Source: CAXTTV01 sp964247295 (GTDB lineage Bacteria; Chloroflexota; Ktedonobacteria; Ktedonobacterales; Ktedonobacteraceae). From it: DNA of 39,951 nucleotides. Position 1 is the first letter of the stretch; the number at the start of each line of letters is the position of its first letter. This document shows, piece after piece, positions 1-8,448 of the stretch. Location: assembly GCA_964247295.1 (NCBI GenBank), contig CAXTTV010000022.1, positions 1 through 39,951 of the forward strand. The letters are read 5' to 3'. Position numbers and translations under genes: made by a program. The notes beneath the pieces were generated by a model that saw nothing but the letters and a program-made list of their open reading frames with translations, had not been told where the DNA came from and searched no databases.

Positions 1-210
1 AGAGAAGAGGGCCCGTGGACGCGGCGTAGGACGGCCCGTCGAGCGACGCGAAGACGTGCCAGATCAGATGTGGGGAGAGAAGAGGGCCCGTGGACGCGGC
101 GTAGGACGACCTGTCGAGCGCAGCGAAGACGTGCCAGATCAGATATGGGGAGAGAAGAGGGCCCGTGGACGCGGCGTAGGACGGCCCGTCGAGCGAAGCG
201 AAGACGTGCC
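1..210. repeat. 75-bp tandem direct repeat, about 2.8 copies, open at the left window edge
   Basis: Units begin at 1, 76 and 151. The first two are full 75-bp copies; the third is recognisable to about 210 and then diverges. Copies differ at only a few positions. The period is a multiple of three, so the array reads through as a 25-residue repeat, but no ribosome binding site or gene-like composition supports translation. A close reverse-complement copy lies at about 4990-5048. The array probably continues to the left of the window. Confidence 0.9.
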
Positions 211-307
211 GCATCTGGCGCACCGCGCCATGGCCTGGAGTTGCGGGATCGGACCCGAAAGAGAGCGCATGTTCAAGAACAGCGCTCCTCCCGGTCCTCA
301 ATCACAT
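211..307. other. Non-coding stretch between the tandem repeat and the PLD stop codon
   Basis: No gene is supported here. The sequence has the same GC-rich look as the repeat-rich stretch at 4.5-5.1 kb and contains a GATCGGACCC segment like one edge of the inverted repeats there. No clear Rho-independent terminator for the minus-strand PLD gene was seen. Confidence 0.5.
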
Positions 308-1981
308 CTAGCGAACTTCTTCCAGCCAGCCATGCTCATCGCGGAAAGGCAGATCTTGCGCACGCGCCTGTTCCGCTGTCAGGTAAGGGAGCAGGTGTCC
401 GACGAATGGCCGTTTATCCTTAAACGCCTGCATATTTTCGTGTGCTCTCTCAACGAGGAGTTTCAGTCCCCGGAAGGGATCGCCGAGCAGCCCCATGATC
501 TCAGCATAGATGCTTCTGGCACGATCATGATAGTCTTTTGGTTGCGATTGACCCTCAACCAGTTGCGAGACAATAAACATATCTTCGTCGGAATACAGGC
601 CCAGGTGCTCAGCCCAGAGCAGCATGCGCAGATCATGAGCCATCCGGGGATTGATTGTCGCGATATTCATCTCCGCATCGTCGCGCATACCCCGGTTATT
701 CAGGTTGGCTGATCCTGTTGTGGACCAGAGATCGTCAACGATCATAATCTTCGCATGAACATAGATTGGTCGATAGTGGATAGGTTCGCCAGCGTTGGTG
801 CTGGTCCCCAGGCAGAAAGCCTGAAAGCGACCTTCCGCGACAGCTTCAGAGGCCTCCTCGTAAATCATCGTAACCGAGTCATCGGTAAATCCCCGTCCGA
901 CATTTGGATGGTCCGGCAGCAGGATCGCGATCGAGGCGCCCCGGTTTAGAGCCTTGATTATCTGCTCAAGATTGTCCTTCATATCTGGACTGGTTCGGCT
1001 CACACTTGGGATATCCATCCCGATAAATGAACGGAGCCAGAGATACTGGTTCTCGATATAAATGAAGCTTTGGGCGTTTTGTAGTGCGTGACTGTAAAGC
1101 TCGGCGATCCCATGGATACCCTGTTCCGCGAAAGTATACGTATTGGGTGGAATTGTGCGGGCCAGTTGAACCGGACTACCCTCTTCAATGGGTGGGGGAA
1201 GAGGGCGCTCGGAAATAATCCAATCGGGATTGCTCTGCCGACGATGGATCACATCGTTCCAGCGTTGACGGAAATTGGTTTCCACATCGGTCGCGGCTGG
1301 ACCGCTAATAACTGCGTGGACATCGTGCCAGGGGTGAGGGCTGTTCCCCTTAGGAGTGCGGCGGAGAGGTGTTGAGAAGAGATGTGAAGAGGTATCCCAG
1401 CGATCGTACTCGCCCTGTGCCTCGATCAGCGGATCGAGGCCACCGACAAAGGCATGGATGCCATCCACAACCGCGATCTTTTGATGCAGCGACTCCAGAG
1501 GGTGGTGGAGCAGACTCATCGCGCTATTATCCAAAATTGAGCAGACATTCTGCCCTAAAAGCTCATCGTGAGCCTCTTGAGGATTATAGTGAGAGAACAA
1601 TTCTGGACATTCCCATAGGAGCACCTTCACATCGACCCCTTTACTGGCAGCATAGCCCAGAATATTTTTCACTGACAGATCGTTCTGAAGCCAGAAATTG
1701 ATATCGGCCTCCTGAAGACCAGCGGTTCTCAATTCCTCGATCCGCATGTTACGTTCGGTACTGCCCTCCGGCCCACCCAGGCGGTCGGCCCCTCGGACAA
1801 GCTCCATTCCAGGAGTCAAGCCCCAACTTGCCAGATAAATATATTTTTGAGCCGTCAGAAAACGACGGGCCATCGTAAGCATCGTTAACCGGCCATCAAT
1901 AAGATACGCCACCCGCGAGTCATTGCGTACAGGGAAATCATCGCTGGCCCACCATTGATCATATACCGTTTGTACCTGCAT
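308..1981 (-). CDS. Phospholipase D-like domain protein (two HKD motifs)
   Basis: This 557-residue protein belongs to the PLD superfamily, which includes phospholipases, cardiolipin synthases and nucleases. Two HxKx4D motifs are visible: HQKIAVVD with His about 166, and HAKIMIVD with His about 409, the latter followed by the usual GSANLNNRG segment. The two motifs together would form one active site that works through a phosphohistidine intermediate. The length and the Trp-rich N-terminus (YDQWWASDDFPV) fit stand-alone bacterial PLD-like enzymes better than cardiolipin synthase, and no N-terminal membrane helices are seen. The start is supported by a GGAAGGA ribosome site about 10 bases upstream. 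It is divergent from the dehydrogenase gene. The substrate (phospholipid or other phosphodiester) cannot be read from the sequence. Confidence 0.9.
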   Translation of the reverse strand: MQVQTVYDQWWASDDFPVRNDSRVAYLIDGRLTMLTMARRFLTAQKYIYLASWGLTPGMELVRGADRLGGPEGSTERNMRIEELRTAGLQEADINFWLQNDLSVKNILGYAASKGVDVKVLLWECPELFSHYNPQEAHDELLGQNVCSILDNSAMSLLHHPLESLHQKIAVVDGIHAFVGGLDPLIEAQGEYDRWDTSSHLFSTPLRRTPKGNSPHPWHDVHAVISGPAATDVETNFRQRWNDVIHRRQSNPDWIISERPLPPPIEEGSPVQLARTIPPNTYTFAEQGIHGIAELYSHALQNAQSFIYIENQYLWLRSFIGMDIPSVSRTSPDMKDNLEQIIKALNRGASIAILLPDHPNVGRGFTDDSVTMIYEEASEAVAEGRFQAFCLGTSTNAGEPIHYRPIYVHAKIMIVDDLWSTTGSANLNNRGMRDDAEMNIATINPRMAHDLRMLLWAEHLGLYSDEDMFIVSQLVEGQSQPKDYHDRARSIYAEIMGLLGDPFRGLKLLVERAHENMQAFKDKRPFVGHLLPYLTAEQARAQDLPFRDEHGWLEEVR

Positions 1982-2042
1982 AAAATACTTTAATCCTTCC
2001 CGAACCGGATGCTAGAGAACGAATGCCGCATAGTTTACTATA

Positions 2043-2070
2043 CTTATAGGATAGGATAAGGCCCTCCCAA
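2043..2070 (-). promoter_or_regulatory. Candidate sigma70-type promoter for the PLD-like gene
   Basis: On the minus strand, TTGGGA (2065-2070) and TATAAG (2043-2048) are separated by 16 bases, about 60 bases upstream of the PLD start. The match is moderate. Confidence 0.35.
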
Positions 2071-2190
2071 TAAAAAACGGCTTGATCCACTGTTTATAAC
2101 ATCTGACGCGTCATCGTGCTAAACTCAATAGTGTTTTATCTCGTGTCCTATAGTAGCAATAATCGAGGCGTCTAACCAGGAGAGCATGTA

Positions 2191-3594
2191 ATGAGCTACC
2201 AAACAACAAATCCCACGACCGAAGAGATCCTGAAAACGTATGAGCCATTTAATCAGCAGCAGATAGACGCGGCCCTCACTCGGGCTCAGCAGACCTTTCA
2301 ACAGTGGCGCTCTACCACCTTTGCGGACCGGGAGCGCGCCATCAAAGCAGTCGCCGCCCATCTGCGGGAGCGCAAAGGTGAACTGGCGAAGCACGCCGTT
2401 TTAGAGATGGGAAAGTCGATTACCGAGGCCGAGGCTGAGGTTGAGAAATGCGCCTGGACCTGTGATTATTTTGCCGAGAACGCGGAGAAGATGCTGGCCG
2501 ATCAGGTCATTAAAGCCAATGCCCAGGAAAGCTATGTAGCCTTCCGACCGTTAGGAGTTGTGCTGGCCGTAATGCCCTGGAACTTCCCCTACTGGCAGGT
2601 ATTTCGCTTCGCCGCTCCGGGGTTAATGGCTGGCAATGTCGCCATTTTAAAGCATGCCTCCAACGTTTCCGGCGTCTCTCTAGAGATTGAAAAGATTTTT
2701 CAGCAGGCAGGTTTGCCGGAGGGCTGTTTTCAAACCGTCCTGGTCCCAGGGAAGCAGACCAAAGCATTAATTGAAGACCCTCGGATCGCCGCTGTCACCT
2801 TGACTGGGAGCGAGTCCGCCGGGGTGGAGGTCGCCGCTACCAGCGGCCAGGTCCTGAAGAAGACGGTGTTGGAACTGGGTGGGTCCGACGCCTACATTGT
2901 CTTAAAAGACGCCGATTTGGATCAGGCGGCAGAGATCGCGGTCACGGCCCGCTTCCAAAACAATGGTCAAAGCTGTATCGCGGCTAAGCGCTTCATCGTC
3001 GAAGAGGCCGTGGCCGAGGAATTTGAGCATGTGTTTGCTGAGCAGGCCGCCAGACTGAAGGTTGGTGATCCCCTGGAGCACGACACCAGGATCGGCCCAC
3101 TGGCTCGGAAAGATCTGCGTGAAACCCTCGACGAGCAAGTGCGTAAATCGGTTAAGCAGGGCGCGAAAGTATTGATCGGCGGGAAGCCACGTGAGGGCCA
3201 GGGCTACTTTTATGAGCCCACGATCCTCACCTACGTCACACCAGAGATGTCAGTCTTTAGCGAAGAAACCTTCGGACCGGTTGCAGCGGTTATTCGAGCT
3301 CGCGATGCTGAGCACGCGATCGAACTGGCAAACAACTCCAAATTTGGATTGAGCAGTAATCTCTGGACTCAAGATCTAGAGCAGGCCCGACGGCTGGCCG
3401 CGCGCATCGAGGCCGGCGGAGTCTTTATCAACGGGATGACCGCGAGCGATCCCCGACTGCCCTTTGGAGGTGTAAAGGCCAGTGGTTATGGCCGGGAACT
3501 CTCACATTTTGGCGTACAGGAATTCGTCAATATCCAGACCGTCTGGATTGGGCCAAAAAGCGACAATCCTCCGACAAAAACCGTTAGTGAATAA
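2191..3594 (+). CDS. NAD(P)-dependent succinate-semialdehyde dehydrogenase, Sad/YneI type
   Basis: This is a 467-residue aldehyde dehydrogenase that would oxidise succinate semialdehyde to succinate, feeding GABA and related breakdown into the TCA cycle. The general base is Glu228 in LELGGSD and the nucleophile is Cys262 in NNGQSC; the 34-residue gap is the family norm. The stretches MPWNFPYWQV, AAKRFIVEE, INGMTASD and GRELSHFGVQEF closely follow E. coli Sad (YneI) rather than the longer GabD, and the length also fits Sad. The start has AGGAGAG 7 bases upstream. The enzyme should be cytosolic and tetrameric or dimeric as in the family. It is transcribed away from the PLD gene; the kinase-like gene follows 85 bases later. 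Confidence 0.93.
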   Translation: MSYQTTNPTTEEILKTYEPFNQQQIDAALTRAQQTFQQWRSTTFADRERAIKAVAAHLRERKGELAKHAVLEMGKSITEAEAEVEKCAWTCDYFAENAEKMLADQVIKANAQESYVAFRPLGVVLAVMPWNFPYWQVFRFAAPGLMAGNVAILKHASNVSGVSLEIEKIFQQAGLPEGCFQTVLVPGKQTKALIEDPRIAAVTLTGSESAGVEVAATSGQVLKKTVLELGGSDAYIVLKDADLDQAAEIAVTARFQNNGQSCIAAKRFIVEEAVAEEFEHVFAEQAARLKVGDPLEHDTRIGPLARKDLRETLDEQVRKSVKQGAKVLIGGKPREGQGYFYEPTILTYVTPEMSVFSEETFGPVAAVIRARDAEHAIELANNSKFGLSSNLWTQDLEQARRLAARIEAGGVFINGMTASDPRLPFGGVKASGYGRELSHFGVQEFVNIQTVWIGPKSDNPPTKTVSE

Positions 3595-3679
3595 ATAATC
3601 TCTTGTACCGTCGTCTCCGTACGATGTACCATCTTATAGAGATATAAAACACAGGGCTCTTAAAGACACATAAGGATCA

Positions 3680-4477
3680 ATGAATATGTCGCAGCAACCA
3701 CAACCAGGAGGTTCCCAGCCACTTAAAGCTACCGTCAAGCCACACGAGACCAGTGTGTTGCCCGAGACGTTGTTGGTGACTGATCCTCTCTCCTCAGGGG
3801 TTCCGCCGGAGGGCAAAATCGTCGTGACCATCTCGCGTCAGTTCGCGAGCAATGGAGATGAAGTTGGGCGTCTGGTCGCGCAACAGAGTGGATTAAACTA
3901 TGTAGACTATCAGATTATCGAAGGGGTCGCCGAGCGCCTGGGCGTGCAGCCGGGCGACATCGTCCATACCGATGAGCAGGCCGTGCCCGCCTCACTAAAC
4001 CATGTAGTCGGCGCGATCACCTCCAGCAGCCCGTTTAACATCAATTATGGAGCCCTATCGACGCTGTTTACCACGTCAAATCGACCAGCTCAGAACCAGA
4101 CGCAAGATAAGATCTATCTGCATCTGACACAAAAGGTTATTCTGGACGCAGCCAGCGAAGGAGACGCGGTAATCGTGGGTAGGGGATCGCAGTTTCTGTT
4201 GAGCGGTCGACCTAGAACGCTACACATCTACGTGTTCGCCCCTATGGAAGCGCGGATCTCCAACGTCATGCAGTCTCAAAATATGAGCCGGCAAGAGGCA
4301 ATCCAGCTTATAGAGCAGCGAGACGACGCCCACGACACCTATCTACGGCAGAATTATGGAAGCGATGGTCATCAAACGGATTTATATCACTTGTTATTGA
4401 ACAGTGGACCTTTCTCCTGTGATCTAGCGGCCAGCATAATTCAGCAGACGTTAAGCGTCGTCAAAGAGATGAGGTAA
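3680..4477 (+). CDS. Cytidylate kinase-like family protein
   Basis: This 265-residue protein resembles the Cytidylate_kin2 family (PF13189), P-loop proteins related to CMP kinase. The central segment reads KIVVTISRQFASNGDEVG, the family's N-terminal strand and phosphate-binding loop, followed by a helix and the LNYVDYQIIEGVAERLG segment. A second conserved block is VIVGRGSQFLL. The usual glycine-rich loop (GSGG) is ASNG here, so ATP binding may be weakened. About 45 N-terminal residues are Pro/Gln-rich and probably disordered. AAGGA lies just upstream of the start; a second Met at residue 3 is an alternative. Substrate specificity is unknown, and members of this family are often annotated but not tested as nucleotide kinases. 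Confidence 0.85.
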   Translation: MNMSQQPQPGGSQPLKATVKPHETSVLPETLLVTDPLSSGVPPEGKIVVTISRQFASNGDEVGRLVAQQSGLNYVDYQIIEGVAERLGVQPGDIVHTDEQAVPASLNHVVGAITSSSPFNINYGALSTLFTTSNRPAQNQTQDKIYLHLTQKVILDAASEGDAVIVGRGSQFLLSGRPRTLHIYVFAPMEARISNVMQSQNMSRQEAIQLIEQRDDAHDTYLRQNYGSDGHQTDLYHLLLNSGPFSCDLAASIIQQTLSVVKEMR

Positions 4478-4580
4478 AAAAGGATTGATGTTCACAAGCG
4501 ATCTGGGAGAGCAAGCAAGCATCATAGGGAAGTCGCGTGCAAGTCTGTTGGGAAATTCCCGCCACCCTTGCCATGACCGG

Positions 4581-4731
4581 TAGATCGGGTCGCGTGCGGA
4601 CCCATGGCAAAGGGCACCGCTCTCTTCCCGATCGCCACACACGTGGGCGGACCTGTGAATCCCTGGATGGTTTGGCTTCCGATGAAGGGTGGTGGGTCCC
4701 CTGGGCACGGGTCCGCACGCGACCCGATCTA
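4581..4731. repeat. Perfect 23-bp inverted repeat (4581-4603 and 4709-4731)
   Basis: The arm at 4581-4603 is the exact reverse complement of 4709-4731, with 105 bases between. A third copy in the first arm's orientation, with two changes, lies at 5111-5133. The core of the arm is GATCGGGTCGCGTGCGGACC. Inner sequences on either side (CCATGGCAAAGG at 4602-4613 and its complement near 4818-4829) are inverted too, so several nested copies of one element seem to be present. Confidence 0.9.
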
Positions 4732-4916
4732 CCCCATTCCATCCACCCTCAATGTGCTCCCATTCCTTTGGAGTTTCCCAACAGAGTCGCTTGCTTACGG
4801 GCGAACGGGTCGCATGCCTTTTGCCATGGTTGCCGTCGGCTTGTCGTTCTCCGTTCCCCTGAGACCACCGTGTGTGGCGATGGCGATGGGAAAGCACCCT
4901 TCAGGTGTGGTAGGAG

Positions 4917-4930
4917 CGCTTCGCGAAGCG
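4917..4930. repeat. 14-bp perfect palindrome
   Basis: CGCTTCGCGAAGCG is self-complementary and sits within the intergenic repeat mosaic. It resembles the short GC-rich palindromes of REP-like elements. No function can be assigned. Confidence 0.6.
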
Positions 4931-4989
4931 TGCGCAACGGAACGTGAAGCAGGAACTTCCCGAAGGCATAGCGCAGTAGCCAGAAGCGG

Positions 4990-5048
4990 CACGCCTTCGC
5001 TGTGCTCGACGGGCCGTCCTACGCCGCGTCAACGGGCTCTTCGATCTT
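4990..5048 (-). repeat. Reverse-complement copy of the 75-bp unit found at 1-210
   Basis: Read on the minus strand, this stretch follows the 75-bp unit over about 50 bases with few mismatches, including the core GACGCGGCGTAGGACGGCCC. The block of PLD, dehydrogenase and kinase-like genes is therefore bracketed by oppositely oriented copies of one repeat family. Confidence 0.8.
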
Positions 5049-5300
5049 TCTCCGCTTTTCCCGACAGCGTCGCTTGCTTACGGAGGAAAGATGAAACCTC
5101 GCTATCGCCTGTAGATCGGGTCACGTGTGGACCCGTTGTGAGGGAACGCACCACCGGCGGTTCTTTCCCCTATAAACCTTTGTACAGCTTGCACAGTTTT
5201 TCCAGTTTTAGTATACTGGTTATAGGGCGTAGGCGTCCTCTGACTTGGCCCGCCGACAATGGCGTTGGCGGGACCGGGTCGGTCCATTTCTCTCTACCTA

Positions 5301-8300
5301 TTAAGGGCGGGTCTGCGAGATGATGTGTCCATTGACAGCATCGAGGATATAGATGCCATCGGGCAGATGCCAGATCAGGTGATCCCCCCGGATCTCCAGA
5401 GTGCCCGTTTCCTGACTCTGGGAGGTGATCGATGCCTGCCAGGCGGTCGCGCCATTTGTATGGTAGAAGGCGTTCAGCAGAACCTGACTATTTGGGGAAT
5501 TCCGGTTGCCCAGATAGATAAAGTCTGTATCGGCGGCCAGAACAGTGAACTTTTGCTGCTGATCCGGGTCCGCCAGTGAGCGTTGCCACTGAGGAATCCC
5601 GGTCTTGCGGTCAATCTGGTACAGTATATTGATCCCCTCAGCAGGGTTGCTATAGACGGGATCGCTTTGTGGTATCTTCCTACCACTGAGCTGGATCAGG
5701 AAGCTGTCCCGCTGTTTTTGTTGTGCTGGTATCACAATCTGGCCCTCCGTACTAAAGTTCTGCCAGACAATCTGTCCACTATTATCGGTCGCGGTCAGGA
5801 TGGAGAGGCCCTGCTCCTGGCTCACCACAAACACATTGCCCGCGCTGTCTCTCAGACCACTCGCGAAATCTCCATTAAGTGTTCCATTCAGTTCCAGGTA
5901 TGCGATTACAGCGGTTCCCAGCGTTGCGAGCAAGAGGATCACAGCCACCACCTTAGGCATGAATAGATAGAGCCGCCGCCGAAGCTGTAGAGGTTGGCGG
6001 CCAGTTGTTGCCTTCTGTCCGTGACGCTTGATCCAGGTGTAGCTCCAGAGGCCACCTAAAGCGAGCAAGCTTAGAATTATCAGCGCCACGGCCCCAATTC
6101 TCCAGATCCCCCAACTTTCTTTCATATCCACAGTCTGATTACTGATCCCGAGTAGAGAGAGGTTTCCATCATTCAGCAGAGAGATGGGTGCCGCGATAGT
6201 CATAGCAGGTAGGGTAGTCTGCCACGTAAGCTTTCCATCCTGTTGACCAAAGGCCCGGATCTGCTGGCTCCCGTCCATCTGCTGAACCTGAAGCGCAACT
6301 TGCTTATGCGTAGTATCGACGAGCGGTGTCAGGGATCGGCTGGCCTCCGCGCCAGCGGGATCGCTCGCCACCTCTTTACTCCAAAGAGGTTGACCTGTGC
6401 TGGCATTAAAGGCATAAAGCCAGGTCTGGCGACGCACCTGTGGTTGCTCCCAACTGATCCCCGTGGCGTAGAGCGTTTTGGCCTGGCTATCGAGTGCCCC
6501 CTGATAAAGCTGGGGTGCCGTAAGCGTTGTAAGATAACCGCCCTGGCTATCGGGAGCCCGATCAAAGCTCCAGACCTGTTTTCCCGTGCCGCTATCCAGT
6601 GCTGTCAGGCCACGTGGTCCAACGCTAATCAATAACTGCTGCTTGCCATCATCGCTGAGCAGTAGGGAGCGAGTGGGCAACGTCTTATGCCAGCTTATAC
6701 TGCCGTCCCCAACCTTTAGCGCGTAAAGATTGTGGTCACTGGCGACAAAGATCAAACTTCCATTATTTTGAAGCGGGGGAGTATAGTCCAGGGTATCGTC
6801 CAGCGATTGGAGCCAGAGCTGCTGCCCGGTCTCCTGACTATAAGCCCCGATCTGGTGCGTATCCGTTGACTGCACCGTATAAAGGTTACGCTGATCAATC
6901 GCTGGTTGATATGGGTGCGCTCCTCTCGTGGGGAGTTTACCCGAGATATTCCAGATCGGTTTCCCATCCCCGTTGATAAGTTTGATCCCCGTAGCGTTTG
7001 TGATAAGTGGGCGGCCATCTGGTAGCATACTGACATTCCCGGCAGTGCTGGTCGTGGCGATCTGCTGGCTGTTCTGAAACACCTGTTGGTTACCATGAAA
7101 AGCGAAAATCTGTTGTTCCGCCTGTGAAGATCCGCCAGATCGTTGAAGTCCGACCACCAGAGCGGATTGTGTCTGAAGAGGGCTTGCCAACTGGGTAGTT
7201 CCTTGATATCCCTCGCCCAGATCCATCCGAGATCGGACTGATCCATTAACCGCATCCAGACTGGTCAAAAGCAGATGAGGGCGTGCCAGATCCGCAACCA
7301 GGCGGACCAGACTCGCGATCAGCAGCAGGAGTAATAGCCCGGTCGCGATGGGCCGGATAAGCCGGGCCCTCCGGGTGTCTTGTGTACCAGCAAAAGATAG
7401 AGGATCTGCTGTATCATCCGCCGGTTTAGGGGTTGGAGGGACAGAGAAGGGCCTGGGATCTTCGATCTCAGTAGGAACCTGTTGTTCTGGCAACGCCTGA
7501 AAACGACCGGGCTTAGGGGTAGAAGGAACCAGATCAGGCTCCTCGGTTGGAAGAATGAGTGTCTGGCCTGGATCATCGGAAAAATCCCGACTAAAATCAA
7601 TCGGAATATCTTCACGCTCAATAATTCTGGGTGTTGGTCGGGATCGTGGGCCGGCATGCTCAGGCTCTATAGCCCAATCGTCCAGATAAGCCTCATCCGT
7701 TAGATCGATATCGTCCACAGAATCTGGTAGAGGTGGAAGGATTGGACCGGATGGGTGATCGCGCAGCCTGATTGGTTCTGGATCGTTCTCGGGCAGGCGC
7801 AGAGTGACCTGAGGGTCACCATGTTCATCCTCTGGAAGCGGTGTGCGCTGGGGCTCTGGTCGAGAGCGAGTGGGTCGCGGCATCGCCAGAGGCTCTTGTG
7901 TTGACTGAGAGCGTCGGTACGTCGTATGCTGAGAAGGACCCGTAGAGTGCCCGGTTGTTTGATTATCTATAACATTCCAGATCTCCTCAGACTCAGACTC
8001 AAAAGGATCTTCCATCTCGGGTCGTGATGGTTTTCGAGTCAAGCGAATGATAGAAGGTTCGCCCGTGTCAGCCCTTTTAGGGATGGGACGGGAGCGTCTT
8101 TGAGTCTGGGAAGATTCCGCGCGCTGCTCTGTCAGAGGACGTTGTTGCGTCTGTGCTGGTGGTCGTGTCGGAGGCTTCCGAGAAACCGGAGTGTTTTGAA
8201 TTGTTTTTGAGGCCTCAGGTGTAATGCGTTTTTGTAACTCCGGAGATGGAGCCTCCTTCCTGGGCTTTTTCGTTCTAGGGATGGGTCGCTGCTCATCAGC

Positions 8301-8303
8301 CAT
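5301..8303 (-). CDS. Membrane-anchored PQQ-like beta-propeller repeat protein
   Basis: This is a 1000-residue protein. Residues 1-310 are Pro/Arg/Gln/Glu-rich and probably disordered. A membrane helix follows at about 315-338. Residues 340-730 contain repeated blade motifs of the PQQ-like/BamB type (GDGSISWHKTLP, ALDSGTGKQVWSF, NASTGQPLWSKE, DGKLTWQTTLP). Two further helices at about 735-757 and 784-806 flank a short, very basic loop. The last 190 residues carry more blades (TDNSGQIVWQNF, LDAVNGHIISQT). The charges suggest a cytoplasmic tail with both propeller parts outside. No PQQ-dehydrogenase active site was recognised, so a scaffolding or binding role is more likely than catalysis. An AGGAGAGG ribosome site supports the start. 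It is divergent from the LysR gene. Confidence 0.85.
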   Translation of the reverse strand: MADEQRPIPRTKKPRKEAPSPELQKRITPEASKTIQNTPVSRKPPTRPPAQTQQRPLTEQRAESSQTQRRSRPIPKRADTGEPSIIRLTRKPSRPEMEDPFESESEEIWNVIDNQTTGHSTGPSQHTTYRRSQSTQEPLAMPRPTRSRPEPQRTPLPEDEHGDPQVTLRLPENDPEPIRLRDHPSGPILPPLPDSVDDIDLTDEAYLDDWAIEPEHAGPRSRPTPRIIEREDIPIDFSRDFSDDPGQTLILPTEEPDLVPSTPKPGRFQALPEQQVPTEIEDPRPFSVPPTPKPADDTADPLSFAGTQDTRRARLIRPIATGLLLLLLIASLVRLVADLARPHLLLTSLDAVNGSVRSRMDLGEGYQGTTQLASPLQTQSALVVGLQRSGGSSQAEQQIFAFHGNQQVFQNSQQIATTSTAGNVSMLPDGRPLITNATGIKLINGDGKPIWNISGKLPTRGAHPYQPAIDQRNLYTVQSTDTHQIGAYSQETGQQLWLQSLDDTLDYTPPLQNNGSLIFVASDHNLYALKVGDGSISWHKTLPTRSLLLSDDGKQQLLISVGPRGLTALDSGTGKQVWSFDRAPDSQGGYLTTLTAPQLYQGALDSQAKTLYATGISWEQPQVRRQTWLYAFNASTGQPLWSKEVASDPAGAEASRSLTPLVDTTHKQVALQVQQMDGSQQIRAFGQQDGKLTWQTTLPAMTIAAPISLLNDGNLSLLGISNQTVDMKESWGIWRIGAVALIILSLLALGGLWSYTWIKRHGQKATTGRQPLQLRRRLYLFMPKVVAVILLLATLGTAVIAYLELNGTLNGDFASGLRDSAGNVFVVSQEQGLSILTATDNSGQIVWQNFSTEGQIVIPAQQKQRDSFLIQLSGRKIPQSDPVYSNPAEGINILYQIDRKTGIPQWQRSLADPDQQQKFTVLAADTDFIYLGNRNSPNSQVLLNAFYHTNGATAWQASITSQSQETGTLEIRGDHLIWHLPDGIYILDAVNGHIISQTRP

Positions 8304-8384
8304 AGGGTACTACCTCTCCTCATGAGTCACAATGAAAATCCAATTACTAATATTACATCATCGCGCAAGAAAATGTTATCAAAC

Positions 8385-8420
8385 CTGATAGTCTATTCAG
8401 CACCGGTAGTACTATCTACC
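8385..8420. promoter_or_regulatory. Twin dyads, candidate LysR operator
   Basis: CTGATAGTCTATTCAG (8385-8400) and GGTAGTACTATCTACC (8405-8420) are imperfect palindromes whose centres are 20 bp apart, two helical turns. LysR-type regulators usually bind such paired sites next to their own start. They sit 29 bases before the LysR start and in the divergent region with the propeller gene. No binding data support this; it is an inference from spacing and symmetry. Confidence 0.4.
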
Positions 8421-8448
8421 CGTATTGCTCAGTGAGTGAGGGTCTTTT

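Larger units (their letters stand above)
4774..5083. repeat. 27-bp direct repeat (4774-4800 and 5057-5083)
   Basis: The two copies differ at two positions and share the core GTCGCTTGCTTACGG. They belong to the same intergenic repeat mosaic as the 23-bp inverted repeat. Confidence 0.8.
4478..5300. other. Repeat-rich intergenic region without a supported gene
   Basis: These 823 bases lie between two genes that converge on them. Most of the left 650 bases is a mosaic of inverted and direct repeats listed separately. Open frames of 100-240 codons cross it on both strands, but they follow the repeats, lack ribosome sites and resemble no known protein. The right end has a hairpin-forming segment (CCCGCC 5249-5254, GGCGGG 5267-5272) below the PQQ-propeller gene, without a clear T-run. 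Confidence 0.8.

Noticed and set aside
56..712. Long plus-strand open frame over the tandem repeat and PLD gene
   Set aside because: It is an echo of the 75-bp repeat followed by the antisense of the PLD coding region, with no ribosome site.
4604..5323. 239-codon open frame in the intergenic repeat island
   Set aside because: It follows inverted and direct repeats, has no ribosome site or recognisable domain, and overlaps the end of the propeller gene.
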